Origin: Candidatus Omnitrophota bacterium
Lineage (GTDB): Bacteria > Omnitrophota > Gorgyraeia > Gygaellales > JAQTUX01
DNA length: 64,000 bases
NCBI GenBank assembly: GCA_028707125.1
Contig: JAQTUX010000001.1
Coordinates: forward strand, 304,707-368,706
Direction of reading: 5' to 3'
Numbering within the stretch: the stretch's first letter is position 1; each line of letters begins with the position of its first letter. Positions 53,187 to 61,204 of the stretch are shown piece after piece. A model generated the notes under the pieces. That model did no database searches. It worked only from the letters and a program-made list of their open reading frames with translations, and was not told the DNA's origin. The translations under genes were made by a program, and so were the position numbers.

Positions 53187-54827
53187 TCAAGTTTTGTTTG
53201 AAGCGCGCAGCAGCAGGTGCTCTAAACTATAGAATAGCCCTTCGCGTTTATAGAGCCGCGTATTCAGGCCGTTGATCTTTTCCCAATCTATATTCTCCTT
53301 TCTGTTGAAAGGAATACTGTCGGAGGATAATTTGATTTTGTTCCCCCTTAGCAAATAGTCCCTTCCATATACCTTCAAGCCGAATTCTCGCGGATTCCTG
53401 AATATATAAGTATCGGCCTCGAGCCAGAAGGGATGGACGCCGAGGCTGTGTATATACCTTGCGTTCTTGTTTATCATCCGCATATCCTCCAGCATCTCGC
53501 CTTCTGTCTGGGCGGGAAAGCCCTTTATCATATATACCTCATTATAGAGCCCGGCCTCATAAGACGTCTTCAGGACCCGCTCTATTTCTCCGGCCCTGGT
53601 CCCTTTGCGCATCAGGTCAAGGGTCCTCTGATTAAATGACTCAACTCCCCATATTATAACCCTGAAGCCGGCTTTATACATTGTCTTCAGGACCTTATCC
53701 GTAAAATCGCCGCTCGGGCGCAGCATGATCTGGAAAAACATATTTATCTTGTTCCTCAGCAGCGCCCTGCATATGCGCTCCAGGCAGCCGGCAGGGACGG
53801 CCTCGTCGGAAAAACAGATATGCCTGATACTTCTTTTTTGATAGTGTTTAAGTTCCCTGGCAAGATTTTCAGCGGACCTTATCCTGTAGGGCGGGGAATA
53901 TGTCTTATGGTGCGCGCAGAAGGAACACGCGCCCCAGAAGCAGCCCCGCGAGATAAGGGTGGATAATACCGGTCTCGGCGTAAAGTAGCCTCCGACGTCA
54001 TAATCGCTGAAGTCGGGAAAGGGTATGTTGTCCAGATTAAGCGGCGCGGATTCTTTATTCTGGACGATCCGCAGGCCTTTTCTATACACCAGATTCGGCA
54101 CATCGGCGAACTTCCCGTTTCGCAGGTTTTTTAAAATACCGGTTAAGCCCAGTTCGCCCTCTTTGACGATGATAAAATCTATGAATTTGAAATGCTTCAG
54201 GATCTCACGCGTATCCAGGTGCGGGATGTAGGCGCCGCCGAAAATGATTTTTATGCCCAATCTTGATTTTATCGCCTTTGCCAAAGCCAGCGAATAATAA
54301 AGCTGCGGGTTGGAAAACACGGAAAAGCCCGCGATGCCGGCCTTGAGCGCGGATATTTTATTGATATCGTCTTTGAATAAGATATTCTCAAGGGCCGCGG
54401 CATTATTTCCTGCCGGAATATTCTCAAGATGGTCCTTCAGGACACACATGATACAGCGGATTATCTTGAGGTAGAATGAATCATGAAGGCTATTCAGCTT
54501 TTTATACTTATTGTCATCGGAGAACTCCTTTGCGTTGATCATAAAGGCCTTCACAAGCATCGCGATCCTTATCCAGGAGTCAAATTCCTTATCCCTTAGT
54601 ATTCCCCGGCATCCGGGCTTATTCCTGTAGCGGCACAGGTCGCATAACTCAGGCAGGCGGTCCAGGAATCCGCGATCAGCCAGGTTATGATAGAAATTAT
54701 TAGACAGGTCAATATTTTTTACGCGGACAGCCGGCAGGTTTTTTTCAACGAAGCCCTTAAGATATGAAATACCCAAGGGGATATAGGAAAATGAAGAAAA
54801 AGGGGCAAAGATTAAACATACTCGCAT
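53187..54827 (-). CDS. B12-binding-type radical SAM protein, CX4CX2C motif
   Basis: A 546-residue rSAM enzyme on the minus strand. It begins MRVCLIFAPFSSFSYIPLGI, a B12-binding-like opening; FGGAYIPHLD and VKEGELGLTGIL follow. An extra CDLCRYRNKPGC lies in the first 75 residues. The cluster motif is C296-x4-C301-x2-C304 (GCFWGACSFC). With the genes at 35859 and 38772 it forms a CX4CX2C group. A TATAAT box on this strand (54841-54836) lies only eight bases before the ATG, so the message may have almost no leader; I see no Shine-Dalgarno site. First gene of the two-gene minus-strand operon. Confidence 0.86.
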   Translation of the reverse strand: MRVCLIFAPFSSFSYIPLGISYLKGFVEKNLPAVRVKNIDLSNNFYHNLADRGFLDRLPELCDLCRYRNKPGCRGILRDKEFDSWIRIAMLVKAFMINAKEFSDDNKYKKLNSLHDSFYLKIIRCIMCVLKDHLENIPAGNNAAALENILFKDDINKISALKAGIAGFSVFSNPQLYYSLALAKAIKSRLGIKIIFGGAYIPHLDTREILKHFKFIDFIIVKEGELGLTGILKNLRNGKFADVPNLVYRKGLRIVQNKESAPLNLDNIPFPDFSDYDVGGYFTPRPVLSTLISRGCFWGACSFCAHHKTYSPPYRIRSAENLARELKHYQKRSIRHICFSDEAVPAGCLERICRALLRNKINMFFQIMLRPSGDFTDKVLKTMYKAGFRVIIWGVESFNQRTLDLMRKGTRAGEIERVLKTSYEAGLYNEVYMIKGFPAQTEGEMLEDMRMINKNARYIHSLGVHPFWLEADTYIFRNPREFGLKVYGRDYLLRGNKIKLSSDSIPFNRKENIDWEKINGLNTRLYKREGLFYSLEHLLLRASNKT

Positions 54828-54835
54828 TTTAATAG

Positions 54836-54841
54836 ATTATA
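54836..54841 (-). promoter_or_regulatory. -10 box of the minus-strand rSAM gene, near-leaderless
   Basis: On the minus strand, TATAAT reads from 54841 to 54836, eight bases before ATG 54827. Initiation about seven bases past the box would fall at or next to the start codon. There is no good -35 at 17 bases, so activator help may be needed. Confidence 0.45.
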
Positions 54842-54874
54842 CCTTATTTCTCACTTTTTTGCGGGAAATAATTA

Positions 54875-54883
54875 TGATATAAT
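54875..54883 (+). promoter_or_regulatory. Extended -10 promoter of the periplasmic protein gene
   Basis: TGaTATAAT at 54875-54883 is a full extended -10. The -35 region at 17 bases is T-rich and poor, as extended -10 promoters allow. The start would be near 54890, giving a 60-base leader before ATG 54950 with GAGAGGAGG at 54939-54947. The gap from 54828 to 54949 thus holds divergent promoters. Confidence 0.5.
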
Positions 54884-54949
54884 CAAGCCTAAGGGTGGTC
54901 AAAATATGCGCCCTGATGGATTGGGGCAAGAATGAAAGGAGAGGAGGCC

Positions 54950-55360
54950 ATGGTTTACAGATTGTTTTCAGGGTTATGCATTCTGGCGCTTTTTGCCGGC
55001 GCGGCAGCGGCAGAGGAGATCAAGGGAAAGATCGTAAGCGTGAACGTGCCGCAGGAGTCAATGGTGATAGTTGATGAGGCGGGAAAAGAGGTGCCGCTGA
55101 AGGTGAAAGACGGCGTATTGACGAAAAAAGGCGGCACGATAATCGCCATACAATCGCTGGCAATAGATGATCCTGTGCTGGTCATAACTGAACAGGATAA
55201 GCGCAAAAAAGTATGGGCTAAAGAAGTGCGGTTGATGGAAGAAGCCCAAGCTTCTGAGGAGGAGCCCCAGCCGACGCAGGAAGAGATGGTTGAGCCAGAG
55301 CCGGCTCCGGAGCCGATGCCTGAGTCAGAGGAACCCAAGAAACGTTGGGGTATTTTTTAG
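54950..55360 (+). CDS. Small periplasmic protein with acidic Pro/Glu-rich tail
   Basis: A 136-residue secreted protein. MVYRLFSGLCILALFAGAAAAEE is a signal peptide with an AAA-EE type cleavage site. The mature part (about 25-85) has alternating strands (IKGKIVSVNVPQESMVIVD; PLKVKDGVL) and looks like a small beta-barrel of the OB kind. The last 45 residues are acidic and Pro/Glu-rich (EEEPQPTQEEMVEPEPAPEP), like a disordered spacer across the periplasm. ATG 54950 directly follows a strong Shine-Dalgarno site; an in-frame ATG at 54932 is less likely. It stands alone between two promoters. Function unknown. Confidence 0.78.
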   Translation: MVYRLFSGLCILALFAGAAAAEEIKGKIVSVNVPQESMVIVDEAGKEVPLKVKDGVLTKKGGTIIAIQSLAIDDPVLVITEQDKRKKVWAKEVRLMEEAQASEEEPQPTQEEMVEPEPAPEPMPESEEPKKRWGIF

Positions 55361-55404
55361 TTTAAACAGGCATAAAAGCGTTTGTTAATATGTAAGTTAG
55401 CGCA

Positions 55405-55441
55405 AAATACCCTCCTTTATGCGCTTGACAGGGGGGTATTT
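55405..55441 (+). repeat. Inverted repeat spanning the -35 of the GT4 promoter
   Basis: AAATACCCTCC (55405-55415) pairs with GGGGGGTATTT (55431-55441) with one G-T mismatch, around a 15-base loop that contains the TTGACA -35. The position suits an operator. It could also be a weak terminator of the preceding gene, but only three T residues follow. Confidence 0.4.
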
Positions 55442-55453
55442 CTGTAATATAAT
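55425..55453 (+). promoter_or_regulatory. Consensus sigma70 promoter, leaderless start of the GT4 gene
   Basis: A perfect TTGACA (55425-55430), a 17-base spacer and a perfect TATAAT (55448-55453). ATG 55461 lies seven bases past the -10, so transcription should start at or next to the start codon and the message would be leaderless. It is the best-matching promoter I found in the window. Confidence 0.75.
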
Positions 55454-55460
55454 CCCGTTT

Positions 55461-56572
55461 ATGAGCCGCGTTAACATCTTGCAGGTCATCACCGAGCTGG
55501 AATTAGGCGGAGCGCAGAAGAACTGCCTCGCGATTTTGAGGAGTTTGGACAGAGCCGTATATGATCCCTTCCTTGCAACAGGCAAGGAAGGGATTTTGCT
55601 TAAGGATGCAGTATCTTTGGAAGGGGTGAGAGTGGAATCTATCCCGTTTCTGCGTCGGGAGATCAATTTTTTTTTGACCTGCCTGCCTTTTTCCATATCT
55701 ACCGTTTCATAAAGCGGAATAATATAAAAATAGTCCATACTCACAGCTCAAAAGCGGGATTATTGGGGAGATGGGCGGCGCATTTTGCCGGCGTACGGCT
55801 GATAATTCATTCTATACACGGATGGGGATTCCATAGGTATAGCAACAAGATAATAAAAACTTTTTTTATCTTTTTAGAAAGTATCACTGCGAAGATAACT
55901 GACAGGTTGATCGCCGTAACGCAGGCAGATATAGAAACAGGGCTTAAATACGGCATCGGCACAAGAGAGAAATACCGGCTTATCCGTTACGGTATAAATA
56001 AAGAAGAATTTAATATTAACGCGGATGGCACAGATACGCCTCTGGTGGGTATGATCGCCTGTTTCAAGCCGCAAAAAGACCATACGACATTCATAAAGGC
56101 ATTTGCCAGGGCTACGGAAAAAGTTCCCGCGGCCAGGGCTATCTTTGCAGGTGATGGGGCTGGGAGGGCCGGTATTGAGGCATTAATAGAGCTGCTGGGG
56201 TTAGAGGATAAAGTCATTCTTGCCGGATGGCGCAGGGACATATCAACGGTTATGGCGTCAATAGACATACTTGTGCTTTCTACTCATCATGAGGGTCTAC
56301 CCCTGGTTATCCTTGAGGCAATGGCAGCAGGCAGGCCCGTAATTGCCAGCGATGTCTGCGGTATAAATGAGATCGTCAGGGATGGAGAAAACGGCTATCT
56401 TGTCCGTCCAGGCGACGCCGCCGCGTTGGCGGATAAGATGATCGCTTTACTTAAGGACGCCGGCTTGAGGCGCCGAATGGGCAAAAGGGGGCGGGATCTG
56501 CTTACTGAAGAGTTTGAAGAGCCGTTTATGTTTGATAAAATAAATAGCCTCTACGAAGAGCTCGCATGCTGA
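55461..56572 (+). pseudogene. Glycosyltransferase family 4, frameshifted in a T9 tract (broken or phase-variable)
   Basis: The gene begins MSRVNILQVITELELGGAQK, a typical GT4 start, at ATG 55461. The frame ends at 55712. From 55676 the -1 frame continues the same protein without a gap (DLPAFFHIYRFIKRNN, KIVHTHSSKAGLLGRW) to the stop at 56572; that frame's first ATG is 55763. The frames switch within nine T residues (55667-55675); ten or seven T would restore a protein of about 370 residues with the EX7E motif EGLPLVILE. Possible explanations are a sequencing error, phase variation, slippage or a true mutation. In-frame, it would be a retaining glycosyltransferase, first gene of the 55-64 kb glycan operon. 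Confidence 0.85.
55667..55675 (+). repeat. Poly-T tract (T9) at the GT4 frameshift
   Basis: Nine T residues in a row, exactly where the two reading frames of the GT4 gene join. Such tracts change length easily by slippage of DNA or RNA polymerase, and are also prone to sequencing error. Confidence 0.8.
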
Positions 56573-57468
56573 TCAGGTATATTTTTATTATATTATTTTC
56601 ATTTCTCTTCTCGCTTATTCTTCCCGATATCGTCAGGCGCTTTCTGTCTTCAACCGGGCTGATACCGGAAAAGGCCCCTGCCAGCATAGGCGGCATAAGC
56701 ATATGCTTGAGTGTCATAGCCGTATCTTTAATGTTTCCCGGAGCAAAAATCATTACCCAGCCGAAATTGTCCGGCCTGTTGTTGGCAGGCGCTGCCATGC
56801 TTATCTTTGGGGTAATTGACGACCTGAAGGAGCTTTCCGTAATGCCGAAATTCCTGACTCAGCTTATGGCGATCGGCCTGTTGCTTTTATTCGGCATAAA
56901 GTCGCAAATCCCGCATATCGGCGCGCTCTTGAATCTGTTGATCACCGTGCTTTGGGTATTGGGCATAACCAACGCCCTGAACCATTTAGACGTAGCAGAC
57001 GGCATCGCGGCGTCGATCGCGGTTACTTCCTGCCTGGCATTTTTTATATTCACTTCCTTTACCGGCCAGGCAGGGCTTGGCCTGTTGTGCCTTATTCTGG
57101 CAGGCGCCATACTGGGTTTCCTTAAGCACAATCTTCCTCCGGCCAAAATTTATTTAGGCAACGCCGGCAGCCACTTCCTGGGGTTTACGCTGGCAGCTGC
57201 GGCGCTGAGCGTGAATTATTCCGCGCTGAAGAGCGGCATCGCGGTGTTTATCCCGCTTATCATACTTGGTGTGCCTATATTGGATACCGCCTATTTGGCG
57301 TTGGCGCGCCTTAAACAGGGTAAATCACCTTTGGCTAAAAGCAACGACCACATCGTCCTGCGGTTATTGAGAAAGGGGTTCAGTAAACATGATATCCTGG
57401 CCCTGGCTGTATTATGCGGCGTATTTTTTTGCGCGGGCGGAATAATTTTAGCGTATAGTTTGATGTAA
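56566..57468 (+). CDS. WecA/MraY-family polyprenyl-phosphate sugar-1-phosphate transferase
   Basis: A 300-residue polytopic protein with about ten helices. Key motifs are GVIDDLKELSVMPKF (metal-binding DD), HLDVADGIA (with N before it, TNALNHLDVADG), LGNAGSHFLGF, and the C-terminal loop SNDHIVLRLLRKGFS with the His cluster. This is the WecA/TagO group, which moves an N-acetyl-hexosamine-1-phosphate from a UDP-sugar to undecaprenyl phosphate and so starts a glycan. It is a second initiating enzyme beside the PglC-like one at 14427, so two separate glycans are likely. It overlaps the GT4 gene by seven bases. Confidence 0.9.
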   Translation: MLIRYIFIILFSFLFSLILPDIVRRFLSSTGLIPEKAPASIGGISICLSVIAVSLMFPGAKIITQPKLSGLLLAGAAMLIFGVIDDLKELSVMPKFLTQLMAIGLLLLFGIKSQIPHIGALLNLLITVLWVLGITNALNHLDVADGIAASIAVTSCLAFFIFTSFTGQAGLGLLCLILAGAILGFLKHNLPPAKIYLGNAGSHFLGFTLAAAALSVNYSALKSGIAVFIPLIILGVPILDTAYLALARLKQGKSPLAKSNDHIVLRLLRKGFSKHDILALAVLCGVFFCAGGIILAYSLM

Positions 57469-57472
57469 GAAT

Positions 57473-58774
57473 ATGCCTGAACAGAGAATAGTCATTATTG
57501 GAGCGGGCCTGGCAGGCCTGAGCGCCGCCTTTCACCTGAAGGAGAAACGGCAGGAGGCGCTTGTCTTTGAAAAAGAGCCGGAGGTCGGCGGGCTGTGCCG
57601 CTCCAAGCGGGTCAACGGCTTTATATTTGATTTGAATGGCCACCTTATTCACTTCAAAAACGATTATACCAGGACCCTGCTCGGCCGCCTGATGGATCGC
57701 AAGCTGATATCCCACAGAAGGCGTTCGCAGGTCTTTACCCACAATAGGCTTATCCCCTATCCTTTTCAGGGAAATATCTTTGGCCTTCCTCTTTCCGTCA
57801 AGGTCCAGTGCCTTTCAGGGCTGATAAAGGCAGGCCTGAAAGGCCGCAAGAAGGAAGGGGCGGCATTCAGCGACTGGATAATTGACAACTTTGGAGAAGG
57901 CATTGCCCGGCACTTTATGTTCCCATATAACAGGAAATTCTGGACGGTCCCCTTGAACCGGCTCAATAGCGACTGGGCGGATATGGCCATACCAAAGGTC
58001 GGCCTCAGGGAGGCGATGGAGTCATTCTACGGCAGGGGCAGGAGAGAGATCGGTTACAACGCCACGTTCTGGTATCCGCGGGAAGGCGGCATAGAAGAGC
58101 TGCCGCGCAGCTTTGCCAGAAGGTTGGACAGGGTTTACACCTCCTGCAGGGCGGAAAAAATAGATCTGAAAAACAGGGAGGTCGTGTTTGAAGGTGGGCT
58201 GACCCGGCAATACGATAAACTGATCTTGAGCATGCCCATAGTTGAGATCCTTGATATGATACAGGGGCTGCCGGAGGATGTAAAGGCGGCTGCCGCGCGC
58301 CTGAAATACGTTTCCATATTCGGGTTGAATATCGGGGTGGACAGGGACATTAAGAATGAGGCGCACTGGGTATATTTTCCGGAGAGAAAATTCGTCTTTT
58401 TCAGGGCGGGGTTTTACCATAATTTTTCCGCTCATAATGCCGCAGCGGGAAAAAGCGCCTTATACGCGGAGGTGGCCTATTCACAGAGAGAACCGTTGGA
58501 CAAAAAGAAGCTCATTGACGCGATCATCGCCGATCTGAATAAGGCGGGCATCATCTACAGGCACGACAGGATATCGGCCATAGACGTTAACGACATTAAA
58601 TACGGCTACGCGATCTATGACGTTGACAGAAACACGGCGTTGAACGTAATATTTGATTTTCTCAGAAAACACAGGATCTATCCCATAGGCAGGTACGGCC
58701 GCTGGGCGTATATGTCAATGGAGGACGCCATTTTGGACGGCAGGCAGGTTGCCGAAGAGCTGGCGGCAGGTTAA
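57473..58774 (+). CDS. FAD-dependent oxidoreductase, UDP-galactopyranose mutase/protoporphyrinogen oxidase-like
   Basis: A 433-residue flavoprotein. The FAD-binding GAGLAGLSAAFHL (11-23) is followed by EKEPEVGGLCRS and FDLNGHLIHFKN. PYNRKFWTVPLNRLNSDW and WYPREGGIEELPRSFARRL match the amine-oxidase-type group to which UDP-galactopyranose-mutase-like enzymes of glycan operons belong. It could convert a sugar ring form or oxidise a sugar nucleotide. It lies between the WecA-like and Wzm genes, which supports a role in making a nucleotide sugar such as UDP-galactofuranose. I do not give it a gene symbol because the match to Glf itself is loose. Confidence 0.8.
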   Translation: MPEQRIVIIGAGLAGLSAAFHLKEKRQEALVFEKEPEVGGLCRSKRVNGFIFDLNGHLIHFKNDYTRTLLGRLMDRKLISHRRRSQVFTHNRLIPYPFQGNIFGLPLSVKVQCLSGLIKAGLKGRKKEGAAFSDWIIDNFGEGIARHFMFPYNRKFWTVPLNRLNSDWADMAIPKVGLREAMESFYGRGRREIGYNATFWYPREGGIEELPRSFARRLDRVYTSCRAEKIDLKNREVVFEGGLTRQYDKLILSMPIVEILDMIQGLPEDVKAAAARLKYVSIFGLNIGVDRDIKNEAHWVYFPERKFVFFRAGFYHNFSAHNAAAGKSALYAEVAYSQREPLDKKKLIDAIIADLNKAGIIYRHDRISAIDVNDIKYGYAIYDVDRNTALNVIFDFLRKHRIYPIGRYGRWAYMSMEDAILDGRQVAEELAAG

Positions 58775-58775
58775 A

Positions 58776-59588
58776 ATGTTCGGATATATCAAAGACATCA
58801 TACGGCACAGGGAGCTCCTGCTGCGCCTTGCCTTTCTGGACTTTAAGCTTAAATATAGAAACCCCTTCCTGGGCGTGCTTTGGGCGGCCATTATGCCGCT
58901 TATCAATATAACTGTTTACTGGTGGTTGTTTTCTGTCATGATGAAGATGGAGGTCAAGGATTATCCGTTCTTCATCTATATGATGACGGCAATGTTCCCC
59001 TGGATGTATTTCCAGGGTTCGGTGCTTTCAGCCAGCACAAGCCTCATTGATAAGTCCTCATTGATCAAGCGCGTTAACGTACCGCGGGAGATCATACCTC
59101 TGGCATCCGTCTTTTCCAACCTGCTGAACCTGCTTATAAACCTCACCCTGTTATTCATACTTCTTATGGTGTCCGGGGTTGGATTGTCCGTTAATCTGGT
59201 ATTCCTGCCGTTAGTTATCTTGATGCAGACCATAATGGCTGCCGGTTTTGCCCTGTTCGCCTCTGCCTTAAATGTCCGGCATAGAGATACCAGATATATT
59301 ATGGAGACCGTCCTTATTTCTTTATTCTTCCTTACGCCTGCCGTTTATTCTCTGGAATTGTTCGCGAGGTTTCCTCCGGCGTATTTGAAGATATACCTTC
59401 TTAATCCGTTTGTAGGCATCGTCACGCTCTACCGGCTTTGCCTTCTTGAGGGGTTTTCGGACATATTGCCTCCGGATGCCGGTATTTTTAACACGTTTAT
59501 CGTGCCGCTGTTGGCATGTTTTATTTTCTTGTCGTTGGGTTTCTGGGTATTTCACAGGGAAAAATCGCAATTCAGCGATTTTATTTAG
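58776..59588 (+). CDS. ABC-2 type glycan export permease (Wzm-like)
   Basis: A 270-residue permease with six predicted helices. It opens FGYIKDIIRHRELLLRLAFLDFKLKYRNPFLGVLWAAIMPLI in short, the amphipathic gate helix and first helix of the polysaccharide ABC-2 family; VPREIIPLASVFSNLLN and a late LLNPFVGIVTLYRLCLLEG are also typical. It would carry a finished lipid-linked glycan across the inner membrane. The open frame starts earlier, but homology and the gap after the preceding stop put the start at ATG 58776. The ATPase gene follows nine bases on. Confidence 0.9.
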   Translation: MFGYIKDIIRHRELLLRLAFLDFKLKYRNPFLGVLWAAIMPLINITVYWWLFSVMMKMEVKDYPFFIYMMTAMFPWMYFQGSVLSASTSLIDKSSLIKRVNVPREIIPLASVFSNLLNLLINLTLLFILLMVSGVGLSVNLVFLPLVILMQTIMAAGFALFASALNVRHRDTRYIMETVLISLFFLTPAVYSLELFARFPPAYLKIYLLNPFVGIVTLYRLCLLEGFSDILPPDAGIFNTFIVPLLACFIFLSLGFWVFHREKSQFSDFI

Positions 59589-59597
59589 CGCCAGACA

Positions 59598-60356
59598 ATG
59601 CCGGTAGCCGTAAAGTTAAACAACATAGGAAAAAGATTCAACCTTGTCCACCATAAGGAAGGCGCGCCGTTCGTCAATATCCTGCCGCGCGTGTTCAGCC
59701 ATAATGAATCGGAGGAGTTCTGGGCCGTTAAAGGCATAAATATGGAGATCGAAAGCGGCAGGGTCGCGGGGATAATCGGCAGGAACGGCTCGGGCAAAAG
59801 CACGCTTCTTAATATTATATCCGGAGTAATGAATCATACGGAGGGCGAGATGTCGCTGGGCGGCAGGGTTTCCAGCCTCCTGACCCTGGGCGCCGGATTT
59901 CAGGATGACCTTTCAGGCAGGGAGAATATCTATATAAACGGGGCGATCCTGGGGATGAGCAAAAGAGAGATCAGCGATAAATACGACAGCATCGTGGCCT
60001 TCTCAGAGCTTGACGGCTTCCTGGATGTTCCCATCAGGACATATTCTCAGGGTATGAATATGCGGCTGGCCTTCAGCATCGCCACGCATATGGATTTTAC
60101 CATATTGGCCATAGATGAGATCTTGTCCGTGGGCGATGTGGCGTTCCAGAAAAAATGCTATGAGCGCATCGTGGATTTCAAGCGCGGGGGCAAGACCATG
60201 TTGATGGTCTCGCAGTCAATGGACATTATTGAGCGGCTCTGCGATGAGGTTTATCTTCTGGAAGACGGGCGCCTGGTTGAGTCCGGCGACCCGGAATTTG
60301 TCGTAGGCAGGTACATGCGGCTTTTGAATGAAAGGGGGATGTCACGTCCGAAATGA
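59598..60356 (+). CDS. ABC transporter ATPase (Wzt N-terminal-like)
   Basis: A 252-residue ATPase. Walker A is GRNGSGKST (about 58-66), preceded by an insert with HNESEEFWAVKGINMEIESG. The signature is TYSQGMNMRLAFSIA in place of the usual LSGGQ order, as in polysaccharide exporters; Walker B is TILAIDEILSVGD. It ends at about residue 250 and lacks the C-terminal sugar-binding domain of Wzt, which is encoded by the next gene. It energises the permease just upstream. Confidence 0.92.
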   Translation: MPVAVKLNNIGKRFNLVHHKEGAPFVNILPRVFSHNESEEFWAVKGINMEIESGRVAGIIGRNGSGKSTLLNIISGVMNHTEGEMSLGGRVSSLLTLGAGFQDDLSGRENIYINGAILGMSKREISDKYDSIVAFSELDGFLDVPIRTYSQGMNMRLAFSIATHMDFTILAIDEILSVGDVAFQKKCYERIVDFKRGGKTMLMVSQSMDIIERLCDEVYLLEDGRLVESGDPEFVVGRYMRLLNERGMSRPK

Positions 60357-61204
60357 TAAGCGGGGGCAGGCCCAAGCTCTGGGCGGAGAAGGAGGAGTGG
60401 GGCCTTATTCAGGGCACAAGAGAGACAGAGATCGTGTCCGTGCGCCTTCTCAACGACGAAGGTAAAGAGGACGGGGTTTTCTTCGGCGGCCGGGCGCTTA
60501 AGGTACGGGTGGATTACAGGGCCAATGAGGTTACGAAAGAGCCGCATTTCGGAGTGGCGATCTTCCGCGAAGACGGCGTTTACTGTTACGGCCCCAACAC
60601 GCTTTTTGACGGGATCCCGATAGACAGGTTAGATCCGGGCAGCGGTTTTTTTCAGATCGGGTTCAATAATCTGCCTTTGGCGTCAGGATGTTACAGGGTC
60701 TCGGTAGCGATATGGGATAAAAGAGAGGTCATCGCGTATAGTTATCATCCCGCCCACTATAAATTCAGGATAGCGGGCGTAAACGAAGAGAATATGCTGT
60801 TGGATCTGGAGCATAAATGGCTTGATGGCAGGCATGCCGCGGCAGACCCGGGAGCCGTTATCGGCGCCGGCGAAGATCATAAGCGGGAATTTATTGCCGG
60901 AGAGGATCTGCATGTAAGGGCGGGATCGGGCGGTAAAGACAGCCGCGGCATACAGCGTCCGATCCGCATAGGGCTTTACAGGAAAGACGGTATTTATTGT
61001 TTTGGGGCGGAGAGAATAGCAGGTGATGACGAAGGCCCTGTTACGCTTTGCCTGCCGCGGTTAAAGTTGTTAAAGGGCAGGTACTACGCGTCTGTTGCCG
61101 CCGCGGGGAAGGCCGCTTTATATCCGTTTGAGATGAGGAGCTGTTCCGGGGACCACGGGACAATATATATAGAGCATTCATGGGAGGGAACGGCAATTGG
61201 TTAG
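60353..61204 (+). CDS. Stand-alone Wzt C-terminal-like glycan-binding protein, tandem duplication
   Basis: A 283-residue protein with two similar halves. The first has VKVRVDYRANE-like strands (LKVRVDYRANEVT) and VAIFREDGVYCYGPNT; the second has LHVRAGSGG and IGLYRKDGIYCFGAER. Each looks like the beta-sandwich that ends Wzt and recognises the mature glycan. Here it is separate from the ATPase and doubled, so the protein probably recruits glycan to the transporter in trans. It overlaps the ATPase gene by four bases (ATGA), and so does not result from a simple frameshift of a fused gene. The assignment is by fold-like motifs. Confidence 0.75.
   Translation: MISGGRPKLWAEKEEWGLIQGTRETEIVSVRLLNDEGKEDGVFFGGRALKVRVDYRANEVTKEPHFGVAIFREDGVYCYGPNTLFDGIPIDRLDPGSGFFQIGFNNLPLASGCYRVSVAIWDKREVIAYSYHPAHYKFRIAGVNEENMLLDLEHKWLDGRHAAADPGAVIGAGEDHKREFIAGEDLHVRAGSGGKDSRGIQRPIRIGLYRKDGIYCFGAERIAGDDEGPVTLCLPRLKLLKGRYYASVAAAGKAALYPFEMRSCSGDHGTIYIEHSWEGTAIG

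Noticed and set aside
55405-55441. Rho-independent terminator
   Set aside because: The stem is fair, but only three T residues follow and a promoter lies within it, so an operator is more likely.
55419-55460. Start of the GT4 gene at the upstream in-frame ATG 55419
   Set aside because: That ATG lies before the -35 box of a perfect promoter, and family homology begins at 55461.
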